A DNA stretch of 64,000 nucleotides from an uncultured Oscillospiraceae bacterium (lineage in GTDB: Bacteria > Bacillota > Clostridia > Oscillospirales > Oscillospiraceae). The stretch covers positions 10,595 through 74,594 of the forward strand of contig CAJTUD010000007.1 of the NCBI GenBank assembly GCA_910579725.1, read 5' to 3'. The notes below the pieces were generated by a model. The model was not told the origin of the DNA, made no database searches, and worked only from the letters and a program-made list of their open reading frames with translations. The position numbers were made by a program, and so were the translations under genes. Positions 33,031-41,145 of this stretch are shown piece by piece (the first letter of the stretch is position 1; each line of letters starts with the position of its first letter).

Positions 33031-33723
33031 ATGATCGACGTTATCATTGCGGCGGTGCTGGCGCTGTTTGTGGTGCTGGGCTGGAAACGGGGGCTGGTGC
33101 GGACCCTGGCGGAGCTGTTGGCAGTAGTGCTGGCGCTGGTATTTTCCGCGCAGGCGGCCAGGGCTGCCGCGCCGGTGGTCGTGGACAGGGTGCTCCGGCC
33201 CGCCACTCACGCGGCGATTGAGCAGAGAGTGAATGAGCTGCTGCGGGATAGTACGCCATCCGTTTCGCCTCTGGAGGAGCTGGAGCAGGTGGTGGAGGCC
33301 ATTCCCAATGACTTTGTTCGGGAACAGGCCCGGGGTGTGCTGGAGGGACTGGGCGCGTCCGCAGAGGCGGCTGCCGGTCCTGCCCGGGAGCAGATGGAAC
33401 AGGCGGGAAAGGATGTGGCCGACGCGGTTCTGGACGGCGTGGTAAGGAGCCTGATCCAGTCTGTTTTGTGCGGCGTCTTCTTTGTCATTCTGGCGGCGCT
33501 GTTCCGGCTGGCGGCCAGGGTGCTCCGGCTGGCGGAGAAGCTTCCGGGTGTGCGGCAGCTCAATGAGCTGGGCGGCGCACTGCTGGGCTTGGGAAAGGGG
33601 CTGATTCTTGTGTGTCTGATTCTTTGGGTCCTGAAGCAGACCGGCGCCGTTACGGCGGAAATGATGGAAAAATCATTGGCGGTTGGGCTGCTGTCGCAGT
33701 GCACCGGCGGCCTGTTGAGATGA
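33031..33723 (+). CDS. CvpA-family membrane protein
   Basis: 230 residues. The start MIDVIIAAVLALFVVLGWKRGLVR is typical of CvpA (DUF, colicin V production) proteins: helix, then a GxxRGL turn, then a second helix (LLAVVLALVFSAQ). A 90-residue soluble insertion is followed by two C-terminal helices (LIQSVLCGVFFVILAALF, GLGKGLILVCLILWVL). CvpA homologues affect envelope homeostasis; biochemical function is not settled. It follows the DUF5711 gene by 53 bases. Confidence 0.82.
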   Translation: MIDVIIAAVLALFVVLGWKRGLVRTLAELLAVVLALVFSAQAARAAAPVVVDRVLRPATHAAIEQRVNELLRDSTPSVSPLEELEQVVEAIPNDFVREQARGVLEGLGASAEAAAGPAREQMEQAGKDVADAVLDGVVRSLIQSVLCGVFFVILAALFRLAARVLRLAEKLPGVRQLNELGGALLGLGKGLILVCLILWVLKQTGAVTAEMMEKSLAVGLLSQCTGGLLR

Positions 33724-33845
33724 AAAAATATTTCCACTGGCTGAAAATTTTCAAATTGTTCATGTTCCGGCAGAGATGATTTGATATAAAAGATACAATA
33801 CAAAGCATGCGCTCTCCTGCGGGGGAGGCTATGGAGGTAGAATCT

Positions 33846-36167
33846 ATGCAACCAACCTTGTGTACCAGATGTAAGAAACGGGTAGCCGTGGTTTTCATTT
33901 CCAAAATCGAAAACGGCGAGCCGGTTAACGAGGGTCTGTGCCTGAAATGCGCCAAGGAGATCGGCCTGCCCCAGGTGGGGGAGATGATGCGCCGCATGGG
34001 AATCACCGACGAGGACCTGGACATGATCAATGATGAGATGATGAGCGCCTTTGGCGGCGCGGAGTCCATGGAGGGCCTGATTCCCAAGGACGGTGAGGAC
34101 GAGGAGGACAGCGAGGACGGCAAGACCGCGACATTCCCCTTTCTCAACCGGCTGTTTAATACCGGAAGCGGCGGCGGAGACCAGTCTCCGGCTCCCTCTG
34201 GCGGCGACAGCGCCGGCAGAGGCCATGAGACCAAGGAGCGCAAGGTGGACAAGACGCCCAAGCGAAAATACCTGGACAGCTACTGCATCAACCTCACCGA
34301 GCGGGCCCGGTCCGGAAAGCTGGACCATCTGGTAGGCCGGGAGCAGGAGATTGAGCGGGTGATACAGATTCTCAACCGGCGGCAGAAAAACAATCCCTGC
34401 CTGATCGGCGAACCCGGCGTTGGCAAAACCGCCATTGCCGAGGGACTGGCCCAGCGCATTGCCAACCGGGAAGTCCCTTTCAAGCTCAGGGACAAGGAGG
34501 TTTATCTGCTGGATCTGACCGCCCTGGTGGCGGGCACCCAGTTCCGGGGCCAGTTTGAGAGCCGGATGAAAGGACTGATTGAAGAGATCCGCAAGTGCGG
34601 CAACATCATCCTGGTGATCGACGAGGTTCATAACATTGTAGGCGCAGGCGATGCCGAGGGCAGCATGAACGCCGCCAACATCCTAAAGCCTGCCCTCAGC
34701 CGGGGAGAGATTCAGGTGATCGGGGCTACCACCTTCACCGAATACCGCAAGCATATTGAGAAGGACACGGCTCTGGAGCGCCGGTTCCAGCCGGTGACGG
34801 TGAATGAGCCCAACCTGGAGGATACCATGCAGATTCTCCGTGGAATTGCCCACTATTATGAGACATTCCACGGTGTGAAAATTCCGGAAGGCATTCTCAG
34901 GCAGGCGGTGCTGCTCTCCGAGCGGTATATCACGGACCGGTTCCTGCCGGACAAGGCGATTGATCTGATTGACGAGGCCTGCTCGGATATGAATCTGAAG
35001 GACGCGGGCATCAACCGCCGGCAGGAGATCAGCCGGGAGATGGCGGACTACGGCAAGGAGCGGGAACTCCTGGAGGCTGCGGAGGAGCCCAATTTTGAGC
35101 GCATGGCGGAAATCAAAAGCCGGGAGCTGCAATTGCAGACGGAGCTGGACGGTTTGGCCGCCCAGGGGGAGCCCCAGCTGACCATGGACAATCTGGCCCG
35201 GGTCATTGAGTTGTGGACCAAGATTCCCGCCAGCAAGATCCGGGAGGAGGAGTTCAAGCGCCTGAGCGAGCTGGACCAGCGCCTGAAGCGGAAGGTGGTG
35301 GGACAGGACCAGGCCATCGATGCCGTTTCCGCCGCTATCCGCCGCAACCGGGTGGGCATTTCTCCCAAGCACAAGCCGGTGAGCTTCATTTTTGTGGGCA
35401 GTACCGGCGTAGGCAAGACGGAACTGGTCAAGCAGCTGGCCGACGACCTGTTTAATGCACCGGAGAGCCTTATCCGGCTGGATATGTCGGAATTTATGGA
35501 AAAACACTCGGTTTCCCGGATCATCGGGTCCCCGCCGGGCTATGTGGGATATGACGAGGCGGGACAGCTGACGGAGAAAATCCGGCGTAAGCCTTATTCG
35601 GTGGTGCTTTTTGACGAGATTGAGAAAGCCCACCCGGACGTACTCAACGTGCTCCTCCAGATTCTGGACGACGGGCAGATCACCGACGCCCACGGGAGGA
35701 AGGTCAACTTTGAAAACACTGTGATCGTCATGACCTCTAACGCCGGCAGCGACCGGAAGGAAGGAACAGTAGGCTTCAACAAGACGGCGGGGGAACTGGA
35801 TAAAGATCGTGCCATGAAAGCCCTTCAGCAGTTCCTCCGGCCAGAGTTTATCAACCGCGTGGACGAGATTGTTTGCTTTAACAAGCTGACGGAGGAGGAC
35901 TTCCTTCCCATCGCTCGTCTGATGCTGGATGAGCTGAAGGAGAGCATGAAGGAGAAGGGGCTCACCTTGTCCTATGACGATGAGTTGCTGAAATATCTGG
36001 TGAAAAAATCCTATTCCGCAGCGTATGGTGCGAGAAATCTCCGCCGCACCATTCAGAAAGAAGTGGAGGACCAGCTGGCGCTGACCATTATCAACAGTTA
36101 CGATCACCCTGTCACTCAGCTGGCGGTTACTGCCGGGGAGGAGCAGGTGGTGATCCGGTCCTTATAA
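33846..36167 (+). CDS. clpE: ClpE-type AAA+ unfoldase
   Basis: 773 residues from ATG 33846 (GGAGG 8 bases upstream). The N-terminus is a zinc finger, CTRC (6-9) and CLKC (32-35), instead of the Clp-N repeats of ClpC. A Ser/Gly-rich acidic linker leads to two AAA+ domains: Walker A GEPGVGKT (about 189) and GSTGVGKT (about 518), with VIDEVHN and LFDEIEK as Walker B. VGF near residue 640 is a ClpP-docking tripeptide, so it should feed ClpP. ClpE is heat and stress induced in Firmicutes; I see TATAAA and TACAAT boxes upstream but no clear CtsR operator. Confidence 0.88.
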   Translation: MQPTLCTRCKKRVAVVFISKIENGEPVNEGLCLKCAKEIGLPQVGEMMRRMGITDEDLDMINDEMMSAFGGAESMEGLIPKDGEDEEDSEDGKTATFPFLNRLFNTGSGGGDQSPAPSGGDSAGRGHETKERKVDKTPKRKYLDSYCINLTERARSGKLDHLVGREQEIERVIQILNRRQKNNPCLIGEPGVGKTAIAEGLAQRIANREVPFKLRDKEVYLLDLTALVAGTQFRGQFESRMKGLIEEIRKCGNIILVIDEVHNIVGAGDAEGSMNAANILKPALSRGEIQVIGATTFTEYRKHIEKDTALERRFQPVTVNEPNLEDTMQILRGIAHYYETFHGVKIPEGILRQAVLLSERYITDRFLPDKAIDLIDEACSDMNLKDAGINRRQEISREMADYGKERELLEAAEEPNFERMAEIKSRELQLQTELDGLAAQGEPQLTMDNLARVIELWTKIPASKIREEEFKRLSELDQRLKRKVVGQDQAIDAVSAAIRRNRVGISPKHKPVSFIFVGSTGVGKTELVKQLADDLFNAPESLIRLDMSEFMEKHSVSRIIGSPPGYVGYDEAGQLTEKIRRKPYSVVLFDEIEKAHPDVLNVLLQILDDGQITDAHGRKVNFENTVIVMTSNAGSDRKEGTVGFNKTAGELDKDRAMKALQQFLRPEFINRVDEIVCFNKLTEEDFLPIARLMLDELKESMKEKGLTLSYDDELLKYLVKKSYSAAYGARNLRRTIQKEVEDQLALTIINSYDHPVTQLAVTAGEEQVVIRSL

Positions 36168-36204
36168 AGTCCGCGTTAGGCGGCAGAGCTGAAAGGGAAT
36201 CGAT

Positions 36205-36417
36205 ATGAATCTGTTTCGCAAGGATATAGAACCCAGGTGCGCTTATTGTACAAGGGGAAGCGTCATCAATGAACGGGAGGCTGTCTGTCCCAGAAAAGGT
36301 GTGGTTGCCGTGGAGTACCACTGCGCCCGTTTTCAGTATGATCCCTTCAAGCGGGTTCCTCCCAGACCGGTCAAGCTGGAGACTGCAAGGCTGCGGGAAG
36401 AGGACTTTGTGATTTGA
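36205..36417 (+). CDS. Small CxxC protein, unknown function
   Basis: 70 residues, ATG after GAAAGGGAA. It has CAYC near residue 12, a further Cys in EAVCPRKG and one in EYHCARF, spaced as for a single zinc site. The C-terminal third is basic and Pro-rich (FKRVPPRPVK). No membrane segment. It starts 37 bases after clpE and probably shares its transcript. I do not recognise a named family. Confidence 0.65.
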   Translation: MNLFRKDIEPRCAYCTRGSVINEREAVCPRKGVVAVEYHCARFQYDPFKRVPPRPVKLETARLREEDFVI

Positions 36418-36423
36418 TTCTTT

Positions 36424-36461
36424 AGCGGTTGAAAAGAAGTACAAACTTCTTTTCAACCGCT
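36424..36461. repeat. Perfect 16-bp inverted repeat
   Basis: AGCGGTTGAAAAGAAG (36424-36439), TACAAA, CTTCTTTTCAACCGCT (36446-36461). No U tract follows on either strand, so it is not a classical terminator; it could be an RNA-processing hairpin or a protein site. It lies in the 370-base gap after the CxxC gene. Confidence 0.6.
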
Positions 36462-36533
36462 TCTGGTCCAAAATCGCCCGCATCAAAGGTGGATGCTTTT
36501 TATTGGAGAATCGTGTGGGAACAGACAAAAGCT

Positions 36534-36562
36534 GGTCCGGCGGTGGCCGGACCGGTTTTTTT
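36534..36562 (+). terminator. Intrinsic terminator of the clpE operon
   Basis: GGTCCGG (36534-36540), loop CGGTGG, CCGGACC (36547-36553), GG and seven T. Confidence 0.85.
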
Positions 36563-36639
36563 GTGTGCGGGGATATCGTCCTTTCGACGGGAATCAAATC
36601 TTTGGTTTGCTGAAAATTGTATAAATCCACAAAAAATTC

Positions 36640-36668
36640 TGGACAATGCTGGAAAAATATGGTATAGT
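36640..36668 (+). promoter_or_regulatory. Promoter of the phosphoribosyltransferase-like gene
   Basis: TGGACA (36640-36645), 17-base spacer, TATAGT (36663-36668). Predicted start near 36675, giving a 110-base leader. Confidence 0.7.
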
Positions 36669-36709
36669 ATAAAAGCTAATCACTCAGGCTTTGTTTGAAG
36701 ACGGGCAGA

Positions 36710-36737
36710 AGCGCCGCCGGTGGCGCTCCGGCTTTTT
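36710..36737 (+). promoter_or_regulatory. Possible attenuator in the leader
   Basis: Two hairpins share bases: AGCGCC (36710-36715) / GGCGCT (36722-36727), and GCCGG (36716-36720) / CCGGC (36728-36732) followed by TTTTT. The second has terminator form and cannot coexist with the first. This suggests an antiterminator/terminator choice ahead of the gene at 36788. Confidence 0.45.
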
Positions 36738-36787
36738 CAGACAGTGGCCGGGCGTATCGTCCCCGGTAACAAAAAGGAGGTAATCGA

Positions 36788-37426
36788 ATGGAACCTAAGT
36801 TCTTCAAGATCCCCGTATGTGTAGGCGACGTGACGCTGCGTGTGGCGCAGGGCCATTTTGCCACCCGGCACAGCCATATCAACTACTTCATTGACGTAAC
36901 CCGGCAGCAATCCTGCCTTCAGGAGGCGGATTCCGTGGCCCAGCAGCTGGCCCAGCGGATTCAGTCCTCCATGATGGTGGATACCATCCTGTGTATGGAC
37001 GGAACCCGGGTCATTGGTACCTGCCTGGCCCGCCAGCTGGCGCAGTCGGGCTATGGCTCCGTCAATGCGGGGAGGGAAATCTACCTCCTCCGTGAAAACG
37101 TCAGCTCCGACGGCAAGCTGATTTTCCGCGACAACGCCCGATTCATGCTGGAAGGAAAAAACGTGCTGATCCTTCTGGCTTCCATTACCACCGGCAGCAC
37201 AGTGGAAAAGGGAATGCGCTGTGTTCGCTATTACGGCGGCAGCGTAGCCGGCGTGGCCTCTATCTACAGTCATCTGAAAGAAGTGGAGAGCGTGCCGGTG
37301 GTGTCTCTGTTTAATACCGCCGACCTGCCGGATTATGCCAGCTACTCCCCCGACGAGTGCCCTTTGTGCAAGCAGGGGATGGAGGTGGATGCGGTGGTGG
37401 ACAAATACGGGTATTCCAAGCTGTAG
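36788..37426 (+). CDS. PRTase-fold protein lacking the PRPP acidic pair
   Basis: 212 residues, ATG behind AAAGGAGGTAA. The fold resembles type I phosphoribosyltransferases of the orotate PRTase kind: FIDVTRQQ hood region, a central VDTILCMDGTRVIG, and VLILLASITTGST at 126-138 in the PRPP-loop position. In active enzymes two acidic residues precede this loop; here they are Leu130-Ala131. A CPLC pair near the C-terminus could bind zinc. It may be a regulator or a divergent enzyme. It has its own promoter and a possible attenuator. Confidence 0.65.
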   Translation: MEPKFFKIPVCVGDVTLRVAQGHFATRHSHINYFIDVTRQQSCLQEADSVAQQLAQRIQSSMMVDTILCMDGTRVIGTCLARQLAQSGYGSVNAGREIYLLRENVSSDGKLIFRDNARFMLEGKNVLILLASITTGSTVEKGMRCVRYYGGSVAGVASIYSHLKEVESVPVVSLFNTADLPDYASYSPDECPLCKQGMEVDAVVDKYGYSKL

Positions 37427-37451
37427 TCCTTTTCTGTAAAGAATCAAAAGG

Positions 37452-37485
37452 AACCGGAGGACCGCTTTATGCGGCCCTCCGGTTT
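37452..37485. terminator. Terminator between converging genes
   Basis: AACCGGAGGACCGC (37452 on), loop TTTAT, GCGGCCCTCCGGTTTT (to about 37484). A long GC stem with one mismatch, T run on the plus strand, A run on the other side; it can serve both the PRTase-like gene and the minus-strand PHP gene. Confidence 0.85.
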
Positions 37486-37492
37486 TCCGGCG

Positions 37493-38332
37493 CTATTGGA
37501 GATATTCGTCCAGACTCACGGCTTGGAACCCTCGCTTTGTCAGCACCCAGGTTTCCCGGAAGCCGCATTCCTTTGCCAAAGCGGCCGCCTGTGGGAAAGC
37601 GCAGGCGATGCTTCCGGTGGCGTGGGCGTCGCTGGTGATGCAGATTCTGCCGTTCCTCTCCCGGATGGCTCGCAGAAGAAAGGGAGCAGGATAGGGAACT
37701 GTCCGGTATCCTCTGGAGATGGCACCGGTGTTGATTTCAAAAATCATATCCCGCTCCATTGCGGCCTCCAGTGCTTCCAGAGCGGCGTGCCGGTACCAGG
37801 GAGAGTCCTCGTCAAAGAACCTGCCGCCCTCGTTGAACTTGGCGGCAAGATCAAAATGTCCGGCGATCTGACAGCTGCATGTCCGCAGAAACTCTGCCGT
37901 TCTCTGGAAGCAGGCGGCGGCAAAGGCGTAATAATCCCCGCCAAAGTGCTCCCGGACGTTCCGGACAAAGGACTCCAGACTTTCATCCGAGGACAGGTAG
38001 CACCCATCCCGCCAGATACCGTGGGAGGAACCGATGATGTAGTCCCAGGGCTGAGACGGGGCAGGGGAGTCCACATCCAGCTCCAGACCCAGGAAGATCT
38101 CCAGCCGGTCACGGTATGCCTCCCTCAGGCGGAGAAGTTCCTCGCGGTACTCCGCCTCCCGACTGGCATTCATCGTCCACCCGTCCGGGTCTGCCTCCGG
38201 CGGCATGGGAGTGTGCTCGGAAAAACCCAGGGAACGGCATCCGCTCCGGATGGCGCTCAGGACCATCTCCTCCGGCGTGTTCTTTCCGTCGCCAAAAACG
38301 GTGTGAGTGTGCAGATTCTGGGGAAAGGTCAT
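37493..38332 (-). CDS. PHP-family phosphatase (histidinol-phosphatase-like)
   Basis: 279 residues. PHP metal motifs run through the chain: HTHT near residue 8, EHTPM, GLELDV, GSSHGI, GHFDL, EINTG and TSDAHATG. This layout matches the HisJ/HisK class of histidinol-phosphatases. No his genes are near, so another phosphoester substrate is possible. The ATG overlaps the DUF1015 stop by four bases, meaning the two are co-translated. Confidence 0.8.
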   Translation of the reverse strand: MTFPQNLHTHTVFGDGKNTPEEMVLSAIRSGCRSLGFSEHTPMPPEADPDGWTMNASREAEYREELLRLREAYRDRLEIFLGLELDVDSPAPSQPWDYIIGSSHGIWRDGCYLSSDESLESFVRNVREHFGGDYYAFAAACFQRTAEFLRTCSCQIAGHFDLAAKFNEGGRFFDEDSPWYRHAALEALEAAMERDMIFEINTGAISRGYRTVPYPAPFLLRAIRERNGRICITSDAHATGSIACAFPQAAALAKECGFRETWVLTKRGFQAVSLDEYLQ

Positions 38333-39612
38333 CTGATTTTCCGTCCCTCCACATAGTACCGTTTATCCTCGGCGTGGCCCATGGAGAAGGTCTTCCGGGG
38401 CAGTACGCCATCGGCTATGACGGTTTTGAACAGCTGATCCTTGCCCATGGCGGGGAGCTTGAAGCCGATATTTCCGGGCTTGGCGCCCAGCTCGCCGGTA
38501 ATGGCTTCGCCATGAATATAATCCACCTTGCCGCCGTTCTCCTTGAGATAGGCGTCCAGGAAGTTTTGCAGCGTGCCTACCGGCAGCTGGACTCTGGGGT
38601 TGGGGACAGTGAGGTATCCCTCGCCGCCGGCATGGGTGTAGGCGATGGTGTGTCCCACTCCCTGGCCCTCGTGGGCATTGGGATAGAATTCCAGGAAGGC
38701 GGCAATCAGCTTTGCCGGGTCCACGCCGAACACCACCCGATGAATGGCTTCAAATTTCAGGGAGGGGTCGTGGAGGTTCTCAATCTCCACCAGAGCATAC
38801 CGGGCGGGAAGATCTGCCCACTGCTCTTGAGGAGTGATCTTCTTGAGATTCTCATAGCAGGTTTTCGCGGTGGCCAGACTGTGGTTGCCGTCCCCTACGG
38901 CGAAGAGCAGGGGAGCTACTCCGCCCAGGCCGTACTTGTGCTCCATGGCCTCGTCGCTGCTCAGGCGGCTCAGGGCGGCGGCCAGCTGGCTGGTCTGTGC
39001 CTCCGTAAGCTTCCAGCCCCGAAGATGGCCCCCCTTCATCATCAACTCGAAGTCATACAGAGGTTCCATGGTCTCCTTGGCGGTGGTGATGGGCTCTACG
39101 CAGATCTTTTTGGGATCGTCAATCAGCAGCATTACGTGGGGCAGCTCAATGGGTGCATCCTTCCGCACCCGCACCCGGGGAGGGATGCGTTCAAGGACTG
39201 TGCCCTCTGTGGCCCGGATCAGGGAGCCGGAGCCCGGGGTGTAGTCGTACTTTTCCAGATCCACGGCAGCTACCAGACCCGGCCGGACCGTACCGTCGGA
39301 CTGGGTCCGTTCAATGTAGATGATGGAATCCGGAAGGGTAGTGAAAATATCCTGTGCCAGATAGTCTGCCATGGAGCGGTTGATGTCAGCAATGTGGTCC
39401 TCCACATTGGCGTCGCTGAGCTTGCTCTCCGGCAGGATCAGCCGGAGAGTGCTGGGCGCATCCCCGGCGATCCGGTCCACCTCGTCCCAGTACTCCGGCT
39501 GGCTGGTGAACTGGTCGCAGGCCACCACTGCCCACCGGGTCATGTCCGTTCCCTTCTTCGGCAGCAGAATGTCCGCCGGACGCAGGCCAAGCTTCTCAAA
39601 GTTCTTGTTCAT
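38329..39612 (-). CDS. DUF1015 family protein
   Basis: 427 residues, full length for DUF1015. Characteristic segments: LRPADILLP, CDQFTSQPEYW, VEPITTAKETM and the conserved FAVGDGNHSLATAK. Function of the family is unproven. Two near-identical ribosome sites, AAGGAGGAGAG, lie upstream: the first is partly inside a perfect hairpin, CCTTTTTCT/AGAAAAAGG (39668-39647), and the second is next to the ATG. The gene is followed by the PHP phosphatase with a four-base overlap and preceded by apgM. Confidence 0.88.
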   Translation of the reverse strand: MNKNFEKLGLRPADILLPKKGTDMTRWAVVACDQFTSQPEYWDEVDRIAGDAPSTLRLILPESKLSDANVEDHIADINRSMADYLAQDIFTTLPDSIIYIERTQSDGTVRPGLVAAVDLEKYDYTPGSGSLIRATEGTVLERIPPRVRVRKDAPIELPHVMLLIDDPKKICVEPITTAKETMEPLYDFELMMKGGHLRGWKLTEAQTSQLAAALSRLSSDEAMEHKYGLGGVAPLLFAVGDGNHSLATAKTCYENLKKITPQEQWADLPARYALVEIENLHDPSLKFEAIHRVVFGVDPAKLIAAFLEFYPNAHEGQGVGHTIAYTHAGGEGYLTVPNPRVQLPVGTLQNFLDAYLKENGGKVDYIHGEAITGELGAKPGNIGFKLPAMGKDQLFKTVIADGVLPRKTFSMGHAEDKRYYVEGRKIR

Positions 39613-39715
39613 ACACTCTCCTCCTTTATGTTGTATCGGCTCTCCTCCTTTTTCTTACGAGAAAAAGGAATAAAAAGAACTTTTTGGGGCGATTGTATGG
39701 GAAATATGCAGCGGC

Positions 39716-40945
39716 TCATCGCTCAAAGAGCATGTCGAGCAGGGCGCTGCCGTTTTCCACAAAGGGACCGGCCTCCCCTGCGGGTTCATCGTAAACGCCG
39801 CCGCGGTGGGTGTCCCTGCGGCTGTCATAGATCAGGAAGGGAACCGGGTCCGCGCCGTGTCCTCTGGTGGCGGTCAGCGTCTTGTGGTCGCTGAGCAGCA
39901 GCAGGCGGTAGTCCTGGCCGGACTGCTCCAGACGGGCCGTCAGAGGAGCGACCAGCTTGCTGTCCAGCCATTCGATGGCTTTCAGCTTTCCAGGCAGATC
40001 GCCGTTGTGAGTGCACTCGTCCGGCGCTTCCAGGTGCAGGCAGACGAAGTCGTATTGCTGGAGCTTGCTCCAGACGGCCTCCAGCTTTCCGGGGAAGTTG
40101 GTGTCCAGCTCTCCCGTCGCGCCCGCCACCTCTACCATTTCCAGTCCCCGCAGCGCGCCGATGCCGTGACACAGCGGTACCGCGCTTACCACCGCGCCGT
40201 CCAGGCCGTACTGCTCCCGGAAGGAAGGAAGCGTCACCGACGTGCCCTCTGCCCAGAACCAGATGCCGTTGGCGGGAAGCTTTCCCGCCAACCGGCGCTT
40301 CTCCGTTACCGGGTGGCGGTCCAGAATCTCATGGGCCAGAGCCATTAGATTACGGAAAACCTCCCCGCGCCGGTTTCCGGCGGGAAGGTAGGGGCCGGAT
40401 TTCTCCCCCAGGTGGTCGTGGGGCGGGAAGAAACGGATGCCGGAGAGATCGCTCTCGTGCTGAACCGCCAGCTGGCGGAAGGCGGGGAAGGGGTGGAGCT
40501 CAATACGGGCATCTTCCAGAGCGCGGGAGAAGCGTGGATCTTCAAGAAGAACATGCACCGTTTCCAGGGCGGAAGCGCCGTCGATAGACCCGGCGGAGTG
40601 AGAGAGAATCCGCTTTTCCTCCATAGGCGCTTGGCTATCCTCAAAGGATATCAGGTTGCACCGGAAAGCGGCGTCTCCCGGGCGCATGACGATTCCGGCA
40701 GCGGCGGCCTCCATAGGGGAACGCCCGGTAAAATACCGTCTGGGATCACAGCCGAAAATGGACAAAATTGCCGTTTCACTTCCCGCCGGAAGGGGAGGGG
40801 GGCAGTTGACGGCGCTCCCTACCACGCCTTTGGCAGCCATGCGGTCGATGGCCGGTGTAGGAGCGGTTTGCAAAGGCGTTTTATTCCCCAGCTGGGGAAC
40901 GGGATCATCGGCCATGCCGTCCCCGATGACAAGCAAATATTTCGT
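39716..40945 (-). CDS. apgM: Cofactor-independent phosphoglycerate mutase (archaeal type), apparent ACG start
   Basis: 409 residues if started at the ACG with first base 40945. It interconverts 3- and 2-phosphoglycerate. Alkaline-phosphatase-fold motifs: YLLVIGDGMADDP at the N-terminus, PAGSETAILSIFG with the nucleophile Ser, EAPDECTHNGD, LLLSDHKT and RGHGADPVPF. The family begins MKYxxVIGDG, which aligns with (T)KYLLVIGDG. AAAGGAGG (40961-40954) is 8 bases from the ACG. The only upstream in-frame ATGs lie in the -35 region at 41005-40999, before transcription starts; the next candidate, TTG 40936, is 17 bases from the ribosome site. Confidence 0.88.
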   Translation of the reverse strand, partial: TKYLLVIGDGMADDPVPQLGNKTPLQTAPTPAIDRMAAKGVVGSAVNCPPPLPAGSETAILSIFGCDPRRYFTGRSPMEAAAAGIVMRPGDAAFRCNLISFEDSQAPMEEKRILSHSAGSIDGASALETVHVLLEDPRFSRALEDARIELHPFPAFRQLAVQHESDLSGIRFFPPHDHLGEKSGPYLPAGNRRGEVFRNLMALAHEILDRHPVTEKRRLAGKLPANGIWFWAEGTSVTLPSFREQYGLDGAVVSAVPLCHGIGALRGLEMVEVAGATGELDTNFPGKLEAVWSKLQQYDFVCLHLEAPDECTHNGDLPGKLKAIEWLDSKLVAPLTARLEQSGQDYRLLLLSDHKTLTATRGHGADPVPFLIYDSRRDTHRGGVYDEPAGEAGPFVENGSALLDMLFER

Positions 40946-40976
40946 TGAGAAGACCTCCTTTGGGGTGCTTTCTGCT

Positions 40977-41005
40977 ATTATACCGTATTCTGCCGCCATT
41001 TTCAA
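40977..41005 (-). promoter_or_regulatory. apgM promoter
   Basis: Minus strand: TTGAAA (41005-41000), 17-base spacer, TATAAT (40982-40977). Start near 40970, just 9 bases before the ribosome site. It fixes the apgM start codon downstream of it. Confidence 0.75.
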
Positions 41006-41145
41006 CAGAAACCTGGAAAACTCTCCGGAAGGGGCAGAGAGGATACCGTCATAATGACGAAAAAATTTGGAAAGAACCGTCTAGCATTTTTCGGGCGGAG
41101 ATGTTACAATGATGAGCAGGATAAAAGATTTGAGGGGGCAGTGGG

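Noticed and set aside
36424..36461. Perfect inverted repeat as the clpE operon terminator
   Set aside because: No U tract on either side; a proper terminator is found at 36534-36562. Kept only as an inverted repeat.
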